A DNA stretch of 64,000 bases from Imbricaverruca yamaguchii (lineage: Eukaryota > Arthropoda > Thecostraca > Neoverrucidae): positions 300,001 to 364,000 of the forward strand of contig JAOTOL010001621.1 of the NCBI GenBank assembly GCA_034440575.1. The letters run 5' to 3'. A model generated the notes under the pieces. It ran no database searches. It was not told the origin of the DNA and was given only the letters and a program-made list of their open reading frames with translations. Positions 49,260 through 61,200 of this stretch are shown piece by piece. The translations under genes and the position numbers were made by a program. Every line of letters begins with the position of its first letter. Within the stretch, counting starts at the first letter, position 1.

Positions 49260-52200
49260 CTAACAAGAGGACTGTGCTTGCTAGCTCAATGAATCACTTT
49301 ATTCACTCAGGAGGTAGCCGATGGCTGACACGTTCCAGCTGATTCGTTGATGTATTTTCGCAATACATGTACATTGGGATGCATGTGCACATGCATCCAG
49401 TGGATACATCGGTATTACAGATGATAGTGAAACACTTTGAGGCAGTGAAATGTCTCAGCAATATAAAGCTGCGGCACGTTATGCCTGGTTTACACAGCCG
49501 ATGACAATGCGGTGGCGATCCGGAACATGGCCGGGTTTCGAACATTGTTGACCTGACCAGAGGCCAGTGCTCTCACATACGCCTTCCGGACGCTTTCGTC
49601 GGTCTCAGTCGATGTCAGGTACTCCCCCATATCCACGAGCATCTGAAGATGAGGAACAAACACATGGGATGTAAGCGTCATCGCACGTGTTGCAATTTTG
49701 GCTTGGGAGCCATCGAACTGCCGATTTTCTCTGTCATAAAATCATGTCAACCCGTCTCATCTCGTGTGAATCACCCCAAACCCACGGATAGCGTAAGCAC
49801 AGGCACGTTTTAATTTAATGGTGTTGATTTACTTCACCAAGCAATGTTTGGACCAACACGACGACTCTACCGAGCTCGAGTTTTCTCAACGGATAACTCG
49901 TCTGATTCGTCGATGATGACGTAAGTGGAGACATCGTTTGCTGAGCAATCCTATCCTAGTGCGGAAATGAAATGAAACACCACACGAGTCAAGCTCTGGT
50001 ATTTTGAAAAAATTCAGCTGTCGAGCGTGGCAACATTATCGGGGACGGAAAACCTGAAACTGAGAAGCGAGTGACACATCTAACCGCATTGGAGTGAGAG
50101 CATCCACCTAGGTGCCGCTCTGGCAAACGAATACTGAATTATCCAACTGAGAGGAGCAATTTATCTGTATGCACTGAAAAGTGAACGTAGCATATTCAAC
50201 AGGCGTAACATACGGTAGGAAGGGGGGGGGGGGGCTATTCCGGGTAACATCGATCACAGGAACTGGACATGACACAACGTTCTACCGATATTACCACACC
50301 ACACAGAGGTTTCATTACCTCAGTTGTATTTCCGGCAGTTCGGGGAAATGTTCGATCACGACTGTTCACCTGTTCTGGTTTGGTGGTGATGCAGCGGAGC
50401 ACGTGCGTGCGTTGCATCCAGACGAGTCGGCGGAGTTGAGCGGGGTGGCGCGGCTGTAGCGGCACCATTACCACGGCACCGAACAGCGGGTCGCCGTACG
50501 ACACGCCCTCGAACTGGTCCAGCAGCTGCGTGTACCTAGACGTGGGCGTACCCGTCTGACAATACAGCACCGTACGACACGCCCTCAAACTGGTCCAGCA
50601 GCTGCGTCTACCTGGTCATGGGCGTACCCGTCTGACAACACAGCACCGTACGACACGCCCTCAAACTGGTCCAGCAGCTGCGTGTACCTGGACGTGGACG
50701 TACCACAAAGGTCCTGAAATTCCAAAATTTTGGTGGAAGTCAACACCTGATAGGGACTTGCCTCGATCTCGAGCGGACAAAGTTTTACATTCCTCGAATG
50801 ATTTGTTCAGACTTGGCAGCATTCAGCTGTAGTCACAGTTATGGTGAAAACAGTAAAAGTTATACAGTTGTATGTTGTGTGAAGCTCAGTGTAAATCAAT
50901 TCAGAAAGTCAAAACTTTTCCTGGACGGTGAAAACAGCCTCCGATGGGTGTCGTTTTCCAACTAAATGTATTAATTCTAGGAAGTTAAAGCACTGCTTGC
51001 CAGCCTAAACGAGTAAGTGCTCGCAGCACGGGAAGAAAGGCATGTGTGGCACATACGCGTTTTGACCAAGTCGCAAAATTAGTGTTGACAAGGAAGCAGA
51101 GTATGTAGCCTCATACACCTGTTGATCACCACAATACGCTCCATTGGACAAAGGAAGAAAACATTGAGTAGCGCATCTCGATACATGCATCCATTCGCCA
51201 TTGCCACAACCATGGAGGAAAAGTGCATGCGATCGATTAATGCCATTTGTGCCTTGCCATACGTCATGTTTAGCTAAATATAGGTTTTCTTTTCTTTCTT
51301 TCCAAATACCTTCAAGACGACCATATGCTCCTGCCATTTATTTTAGATATGTGAACAAAACTAGCAATTTCAAGCAATATAGCACTTAGCTATCTGCCTC
51401 ATTAAGGCAAATCAAACACTCATCCAACAAATTGCGCCTGTAATTGTTGTCCTTTGTACAGCATAATTCAAGTACGCGTCTATTCCATTGTCTGATGGCA
51501 GCGATTAAACATGAAATTCACCGCCTTTTGCGAAAAAAATGATCCTTAATGCACCTGAGATATCATGTAGTAAACTGACGTACATAAATCTGGTGCCGAT
51601 CGCAACATTCCGGCGCATGGGACAAATTGGTTTTCGTTTTGTCCCAGGCACTTTCCATCTGGAAACGATACGGGGTGGAAGGTTGTGGCAACTCGCTGCT
51701 TCGGGGAAGGTGGACAAAACAGTGTGCGGGCGATGGCTAAGAATCGAGCGTTCAGTTTCCTACAGCAAAATAATATATGCTATTAGCCTCACAGTTTGTG
51801 CTAGTTGGGCATGTCTGCAGCCCAGTAACTCAACCAAGATGTATACATAACTGAAATGGTAAGGAAGAACAATTTGAGGCGTTGACAAGGATACCATTTA
51901 GTGACATTATTTATTTCTCTTGGAAGTTCAATAATCAGCATGGCCCGGCAGCTAGAGGCAAATGGATAAACTCCAAGGTAACAAAAGTTTACCCACCACA
52001 ATGTTCCAGGTCGCGCATACAAGATACCCACAAAATAACTTGTTTTTTATTAGTAGCATACAACAGATTACCTCAACAGGCGTAAGCAGGCCTCGTTCCT
52101 AGTGGCACGTGTATTCTACCAAGTCGGTGAACCGGGTAACCTTCAGACTTGCTACTGCAGCACGCTAGTTGCGTATCAAATTCGCCTGATCAATTAAAGA

Positions 52201-55200
52201 CATGGACACAGATCGTGCAATGATTTTATCTGATCAGCATTGTCATGGCACGTGAAACATGACACTTAATCTGTTCACACATATTTCATGGATTCCACTC
52301 ACGAAATGTTCTGAGCTTTTGTTTCATTCCTGACACCTAACGTCAGATAATCCCGTCAAGGCCAATACTCACCGGTCGATGAAGCTGCTCAGACCGAGCA
52401 CACCTACCACCAGGTTAAGTCAGGTCAGGTATTCACAAATCAATGAAGCTGCTGAGACCGGTCACATCTGCCGTACGGTCCAATCTCGCCATGTCAGATA
52501 CTCACAGGTCGGAAAAGCTGCTCAGACCCGGAACATCAGCCGTCAAGTCCAGCTCGTGTGGCCGCTGCAGCACCAGCCGCAGCACCTGTCGCAGGCTGGT
52601 CTGGACGGTCGCATCCAAGAACAGCGCGTCGCCTGACGGCCACCGGTGCCTGTTACAACCTGGTTACTGACCGTCGACCGGAATTTCCAGACGTGGAAAT
52701 CCAGTGGCGCGACTGGCTGGAGAATGGCCGACGGCGGAGTAAAATACAGAAGACACCAAATGAGGCGATGCAAAATTTGATAATTAAATCAATGTACCGC
52801 ATGCAAACTGTGGTGGTGGTGGATTGGGGCTTAGGGACGCGTCGACATCCAGGGTCATTTTGCGCCCATAACTTGTCGCACCATATAGATGAAACGCAAA
52901 TCTTCGCCTGCCATCGATCACCCTTTCGGCATACATGTCGCTTGCTTCCCGCTATGTCTGTTGAAGTAAGAATCATACTACGAGCAGAAAATACACGCAC
53001 ACTGGGAGGAGGGTGTGGTTGACTGGTGACGGGAGGTGATTTAACGGTTTCGGAAAGTCTGCGAGAGACTAGGTGTCTGCATACAGCCTCATGCACAGAG
53101 ACACATTCAGATTATACACAGCGACAGGATAGTCATTATGCTCCTGCTAAACATCACGTATGTTGTCCACGCGCATGATGGACAGTATGAAAACGGCACA
53201 GGAATTAACCCTCCCCGTCTTTCCGGTCAGACTCTCACCCCGTCTCGGGGAGGGGGAGGGGTTGATACAACCCCCTCTAATCTCCAAACTAAGCGTTGCA
53301 CGAAAACGAAAGGGGTGTCATCGGAAAGCACTCGACGAGTAGTGTCATACTCCACCCCAATCCCCGAAACGTGGCGTCACTAGGGGCCCTAGGTATTCAC
53401 GACTTACATCATGCTTTTGGCTCTGGGGAGTTCATTTTGGGAGACTTTAGAAAAATTTGGAACCGGAAAAGGAAGGCGAAATTGACCATCGCCATATCGT
53501 CTTATTGCCCACAAAAAAATCACATTTTTGTTGAAAATTCAAAATTATGAGTTCAATAAAAAAATATTATAATGGGTAGAGCAGACCGAAAACGTTCTCC
53601 GAAGTCTGTTCTCATAAAACAATGTTTGCTTTAGCCAGCATTTTCGATTTTAGCTCTAATGGGAAATATGCAAAACTAATAAGTAATCAAAAACGGAAAA
53701 AATAAAAACAATTCTTCTGGTGCGTTTTGTTTCCTCCCTAAAGATAAGCAAACGCCGAAAGTTTCATTCAAATGTCCTATCCGCAAAAGCGTGACGACTT
53801 GTTTAACTTTTCTGGAGGTGGCCTCACTTTACTTTGACTAACTCGTTGACCCAAGATGATCTGACCTCAAAATTGTGACACAACATGCCAAATTGACGTG
53901 GGGAAAAGATATGGCAAATTTTGGCGCGCTGCCGCGCGCCTTTCCTTCACTATCCGCAGACACCCTTAGGGTGGGAGTCGCCTATCAACACCTCCGCTAC
54001 GACGCGGGTTGTCACATGAACAGGTGTATATCAAATCAATCATTCTACACAACGTATCGGCACTAAGTCGATAAAGACAGACCGGAAGGCGTTCATATAT
54101 TCCGAGGCTCATAATTTGCAACGTTAATATATTTCGCGGGTCACAATTTCCAACGTTCATAATTTAGAAATTGGAAGTTAACTTCCAAAAGTTGGAAGTT
54201 AGCTTACAAAAGTTGGAAGAGAACTTCCAAAATGGCCCGGATAGGAGTTCATATTTACAAGAGTTCATGAATTACAAATTGGAAGCTAACCTCCAAAACT
54301 TCGACGTTGATGTCCACTTAGTTGGTTTACAAAAATTGGAAATTAACTTCCAAAAGTGGGAAGGTTAGGTTCGGTTCGGTTTTATTCCTATCCGGGTTAC
54401 GTTGGAAGTTCACTTCCAATTTTTGAAGTTAGCTTCTAATTTAGAAGCGAACATCCAACCTGGAAGCTAACCTCCAATTCGGAAATGACGAACTTTGGAA
54501 AATGAGTGCCTCTTATCCGGACTTTTGGAAGTTAACTTCCATTTCTAAGGTTAATTTTTAATTTGAAATTTATGAACGTTGGCAGTTGCGAAATTTGTGA
54601 GATATGATCCGCCGTCCACGCACCATACAATCTAATAGCGACCGTCATGGGTACTTCAGGCCGTTGTAAAGCACAGCACAGGAAGCAGACAGCCGGTCAT
54701 CAAGGGTTGGCCGGGTCTAGTGGCGGCAGCGGTGGGCCCACCTACCGGCGAGGAACACGCAGCAGACTCGGGCGAAGTGCGCCGTCACCGAGATGGCCTC
54801 AACGATGTGCGAGTGGTAGAGGAAGAGAAGGTGTAGCAGCTGCAGACACCGCGTCACTACCTGCTTCGGCTCCACACCGTGCAGGCTGGCCTCGGCGGAC
54901 TCCGTACCCTCTCTGTCGACACCAATCACAGTAACACTGGGTCACCACCTGTTCCGGATAACCTTGACGTACCCCGTTCTCTATTCCTCTCTAGCCAAGC
55001 TGATCTCAGGTGACAGTGGGTCATCGCCTGTTCTAGCTGATATTGGCGGACCATCCTCCCCGCCCACTTACCTGTAGCCGCGTTCAGCGAGTAAAATTAC
55101 TGTATCCACAGCGGAGCAGAAGCAATGTTCGTTTCACAATGTCATGCTTTGCAACGTAAATTAACAGTAAATATGACATCGAAGCTTGAATTTAGTGACC

Positions 55201-58200
55201 GCACTGTTTGAGCAGTATTTGGGCGAACACTTCTGCACCTCGACCAAATCCTGCCGTTCTAGAGACTTCTGCTGTCCCAACCCTACCATTTCTGAAGTTT
55301 TAACGGCACATTTATTGGTTTTCTTTGCACGTTCAAGCTTAATTAACGAAAAGGCATGTACATCCCTATTGATTACAATCCACAAGACCCGAATCTTTGC
55401 GCGAAAACGCGTCGGTTGCATCGGTTTGCGCGATCGTGTGCCAGCTTGACCAAGGCTTCCGCCATGTTCGGGGCGTCAGTCGAGCGGGCCGCATGCGCAC
55501 CACCGTGTTCACCCAGTGGCGGTGTGACGCTCCTCCAGCTGCACCAGAGGGACGTCCACCGTGCTCACCCAGTGGCGGTGTGACGCTCCTACAGCTGCAC
55601 CAGAGGGGTGTACACCGTGCTCACCCAGTGGCGGTGTGACGCTCGTACAGCTGCACCAGAGGGGTGTACACCGTGCTCACCCAGTGGCGGTGTGACGTTC
55701 GTACAGCTGCACCAGAGGGACGTACACCGTGCTCACCCAGTGGCGGTGTGACGCTCGTACAGCTGCACCAGAGGGACGTACACCGTACTCACAGTGGCGT
55801 GTGACGCTCGTACAGCTGCACCAGCAGGGGTCCGTCCGTGGGGTGTGCGTTGTCGTGTGTTATTGCTGGGCCCGTGCTCACCCAGTGGCGGTGTGACGCT
55901 CCTACAGCTGTACCAGAGGGACGTACACCGTGCTCACCCAGTGGCGGTGTGACGCTCCTACAGCTGCACCAGAGGGACGTGCACCGTGCTCACCCAGTGG
56001 CGGTGTGACGCTCCTACAGCTGCACCAGAGGGACGTACACCGTACTCACCCAGTGGCGGTGTGACGCTCGTACAGCTGCACCAGAGGGGTGTACACCGTG
56101 CTCACCCAGTGGCGGTGTGACGCTCCTACAGCTGCACCAGAGGGGTGTACACCGTGCTCACCCAGTGGCGGTGTGACGCTCCTACAGCTGCACCAGAGGG
56201 GTGTACACCGTGCTCACCCAGTGGCGGTGTGACGCTCGTACAGCTGCACCAGCGGGGCGTACCACCAGTCGACCGGTAGCAGGGTGCTGCCAGCGACCGA
56301 CGACAGCGACGCCACGCGGCCCGCCAGAGAGTCGGAACGGTCACGGGCGACGGCCGCCGAGGCCGACAGCAGCAGGCACCGCTCGTACAGCGAGCAGGAC
56401 GAGATGAGACACGACAGCGGGGACTCCTGGGCACCGACGGCCGGTGCCGACTCCCTGCGGACGGCATACCGTCACTGCTAGACGGCATACGGTCACTGCT
56501 GGACGGCATACCGTCACTGCTGGACGGCATACCGTCACTGCTGGACGGCATACCGTCACTGCTGGACGGCATACCGTCACTGCTGGACGGCATACCGTCA
56601 CTGCTGGACGGCATACCGTCACTGCTGGACGGCATACCGTCACTGCTGGACGGCATATCGTCACTGCTGGACGACATAACGTCACTGCTGGACCGCATAT
56701 CGTCACTGCTGGACGGGGTACCTTAGGTGGGCAAATTGTTAGGAAGCGGAACTGAGGTGACACAAAATATGCATACCATCCCAGAAAGTGCAACTTCCGA
56801 AGTAGTTCCACCTATGCAGCTCACATTCGATTATACAACTGGGAGAGGCCCTTCAATTCCCATAGAAGAGCTAATTTGGAAACCCCTAAAACGAAGGCAG
56901 AAAACTTCAAAATAGGATGAGCCATAGTACCAAGAAGGGTTCTACAGCTTATTATGCCACTTGTCTGAAGATGGATAGGCTGAGCAAAACCATCGCCTTG
57001 CCAAGGTACTAGGAGGTGCACTTCACCACGCTCCTTCCCCCTGCCACTGGATCCACTACAGCAGGCCGTACTCACGTCAGCAAGCTGCGGTTGAACACCA
57101 CGTGTCGCATCACCTCGGCGCAGAGGTGCTCGTCGCCCGGCTGGTAGCAGTGCAGCAGACGAACACCAGCGGCGTGACACAACAGCCCGTCTGAAAACCC
57201 CTGGAACCAAGGGTTGATAGTGTGCAGCTTAGAAAGCCATCTTAGCGGTGGTTGAAACGTCAGTGGTTCGATTTGATTTATATAAGTACAGCACCATCGC
57301 TGTAGCCTACACAGGTATTGGCCGTTGTCTTTCGAGTGTGTTTCGCAACCGTCGCATCCAAGTGGGCTCCCACTCAACTGTGATTCTGCTTCTAATTGAG
57401 ATAGCCACAATTATCGGGAGAAATATCAGCACGTTGTAAAATGCGATACAAACTAAATGGCATTTAAAACATATATTTTAATGGAACTAGTGACTCTTCG
57501 AGAACAGGTGGAACAAATCTAAGCATCGATATCGGCAATTTGAGTCATGCCGCCCGCCGAATTATTTCAGATTGCGACATTGTTCTTTGAGACCTTGCCA
57601 AGTCCATGGCTTCAAGTTCAGGCGAGATCATCGTTGGCAACACCAGCCATGACGCTGAATGCACAATGGCTTGCAGAAGCGAGACAAAAAATTATTTGGT
57701 GATCGAAAGAAAAGTGGTCATCGGATTCAAATTCAGTGAGTACACCTCCCAGAATCAAAATTCAAGGTTGAAAAAAGCTATCACAGATCACTGATCAGAC
57801 AGCATGGTCTGGAATCCTTAAAATACCATCACAGGACATCACCGATAAGACACCGTTGCCTGGAATCCCAAACCCGTCATCACAGGGGATCAATGACGGC
57901 ACAGCATTGCCCGAGAACCATACAACATGAAGTGGATAAGCTGAGCAGATTAAATGCCGCAAGGAACACAAAGAACGATTTCAACGGAGATGCACACATG
58001 GTTCCAGCTGGGTTCCACAGTTACTTGAAATACATCACAGCTCGGTGTCTTGACGTGACATGGCCTAATATGAGCACAGCTTGTCGCCGAAAAGTTCGCA
58101 TTGACATTCCGCCAAATGGAGGACGGGGCACCTTCCTCCGTCGAGTCGTCGACTGAAGATTAACTAGTCTACACCCGTGAGTCGTGATCCCACACAACTG

Positions 58201-61200
58201 CCAGCGGCATGAGGGTCCGGCGGCGAGCTCTCGACAGTGGTCGCCACTTCGACACAACACTTCCTCATGCCCGCGCGGACACACAGCACGGCGGGGAGGA
58301 CACTTACTCGGGGCGACACGGCCTTGCGCCGGCGGTCGGCCGGCTGCGACACATAAACCCCACAAAGCTGGCGCCTACATACACCCCATCGGTGCAAACG
58401 TGGCCGCCGCCTATAGTCAACCCCACATCAAACGTGCTAGAACACAAATCGAACCAAGCGTCGCGGCAACAATACAAACTCTAGATAAAAAATAACTATG
58501 AGAGCTCACGCACATGAGGTTTTCTTAAGGTACATTCGTCTTTTTCCTTTGTGAAGTTCACGACTAAAGAACATACGTTTTTATCAACTAAATGACGAAA
58601 TATTGACCTATCTATGGAACGTTTTATACTCTACTATCGCGTACTGACCAAGACTAATGCATCAAATGAAACGGTTAAAAAATAACAAAAAGTTAAAGTG
58701 GGTTTAGATACATGGCAGTATGACTCCTTCCAGGTCATGTCATGCACCTACACACCGAAATATGTTCGATAAACTGGCAAGTGAAAGTGCAATACTGCAT
58801 GGCAGTAGATATCGAGTCTGTTCCAAGGCAACCATACGCCTCTGCCGTTCTGAGGTGCTGCACCTACCTGTTGGGCGTGCAGCAGTACCAGTTCGGTGGC
58901 CAAGTGCAGCTCGTGTCTGGAGAACCAGTCGCCAACCAGAGCGAGCCGGGCGTTACCAGCCAGTGCCGACAAGTAGTCGACGACGTGCTGGTCCGCCAGC
59001 AATGGAGCACACAGCTGCGACGGCACCACACCGGGCACCAGTTAGCCACACTCACATATGGGCCCAGTCACATACAGGTCATCAACAGAGCGACCCACGG
59101 CAGGCCCAGCTCAGAAAAGGTCATCTATAGGCCGACCCACGGCAGACCCAGCCCAGAACAGGTCATCTACAGGCCGACCCACGGCAGGCCCAGTCACATA
59201 AAGGTCATCTACAGGCCGACCCACGGCAGACCCAGCCCAGAACAGGTCATCTACAGGCCGACCCACGGCAGGCCCAGTCACATACAGGTCATCTACAGGC
59301 CGACCCACGGCAGGCACAGTCACATACAGGTCATCTACAGGCCGACCCACGGCAGGCCCAGCTCAGACACAGGTCATCTGCAGGCCGACCCACGGCAGGC
59401 ACAGTCACATACAGGTCATCCACAGGCCGACCCACGGCAGGCCCAGCTCAGACACAGGTCATCTGCAGGCCGACCCACGGCAGGCCCAGCTCAGACACAG
59501 GTCATCTACAGGCCGACCCACGGCAGGTCCAGTTATATACAGGTCATCTACATGCCGACCCACGACAGGTCCAATCCGGAAAAGATCACCTACAGGCGGA
59601 CCCACGGCAGACCCAGTCCGGAACATGTCATCTACAGGCCGACCCACAGCAGGCCCAGCTCAGACACAGGTCATCTACAGGCCGACCCACGGCAGGTCCA
59701 GTTATATACAGGTCATCTACATGCCGATCCATGGCAGACCCAGTCACATACAGGTAATCTGCACGCAGACCTACGGCAGGCCCAGTCACATACAGGTAAT
59801 CTGCAGGCCGACCCACGACAGGTCCAATCCGGAAAAGATCACCTACAGGCGGACCCACGGCAGACCCAGTCCGGAACATGTCATCTACAGGCTACCATAG
59901 GTTAATAAACCCGCCGCAGGTCACTACAGTCCCACCTACAGCTCTACACGCTCGTGCGTGTGTGGGTGCGTGTGCGTATGTAGTTTGGTTTTTGGGAGCG
60001 TCAGCTGCTTCGGCTATATTGCCTGTTTGCTATTTCGGTTTTCGGGCGTCTCGACTGCTATGGTTATATTACTTCGGCTATGTTGAGTCCATAACTAATC
60101 TCTTAGAAGTTACTTTATAATATATTACCAAAGCGTGCACGAAAGCGATGACAGCAAATGTGAGTAAAATACATCAACAATTAGCACAACAAAAAACAAC
60201 GGAAATTATGCGCATGGCAGATTGGATACAAATAAATCAGTCAAAACCCTGTCAGTTTTGGTTTAAAAAAAAACACACACACATTGCAGGCACGGTTCAG
60301 AGTGCTACACCGACGGGAGGGGGAAGCTAACCTAACGCACGAGCCTACAATCCGTTGGTGGAACATACAAATGTACTACGATAGTGCTAAGGAGTCATCC
60401 GAGATAAGGATAGGATTAAGGATACCTCCGAGTATTAAGGAGACATCCGAAATATCCAAGCTGGGGTGTTCACCTCAAGTGTCGCCAATTCTAGATGGCT
60501 TAAAATATTCATGTTGGATGAATTAAGATGTGTGCCTGAAATATTAACAGGTGCTACGGTTACTACAACCCCACGGGTTGTGCAGCTCCACACATGCTAC
60601 CTGCAGCCAAACAAATATACGTATAGTCCGATACAAGTAATTCCACGGTGTGACAGGATGCCTCAATCTGTTCACGGTTCACCGACAGCCATGTCGTGAA
60701 GTTGCTGTACAGGCGGGACTGTTGACTGACCGTGTCGTGACGTTGCTGTACAGGCGGGACTTTGGACTGACCGTGTCGTGACATTGCTGTACAGGCGGGA
60801 CTGTTGACTGACCGTGTCGTGACGTTGCTGTACAGGCGGGACTGCTGACTGACCGTGTCGTGACGTTGCTGTACAGGCGGGACTGCTGACTGACCGTGTC
60901 GTGACGTTGCTGTACAGGCGGGACTGCTGACTGACCGTGTCGTGACGTTGCTGTACAGGTGGGACTTTTAACTGACCGTGTCGTGACGTTGCTGTACAGG
61001 CCGGACTTTGGACTGACCGTGTCGTGACGTTGCTGTACAGGCGGGACTTTTAACTGACCGTGTCGTGACGTTGCTGTACAGGCGGGACTTTTAACTGACC
61101 GTGTCGTGACGTTGCTGTACAGGCGGGACTGTTGACTGACCGTGTCGTGACGTTGCTGTACAGGCGGGACTTTGACTGACCGTGTCGTGACGTTGCTGTA

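Noticed and set aside
51539..51850. 103-codon plus-strand frame in an RPAP1 intron
   Set aside because: No similarity to a known protein and no splice or poly(A) support.
58021..58397. Candidate missing RPAP1 exon on the minus strand
   Set aside because: Open frames exist, but neither residue similarity nor a phase-compatible acceptor-donor pair was found.
59060..59890. 43-bp array as another splice-derived repeat
   Set aside because: It lies about 50 bp upstream of the exon c acceptor and the unit does not contain that junction.
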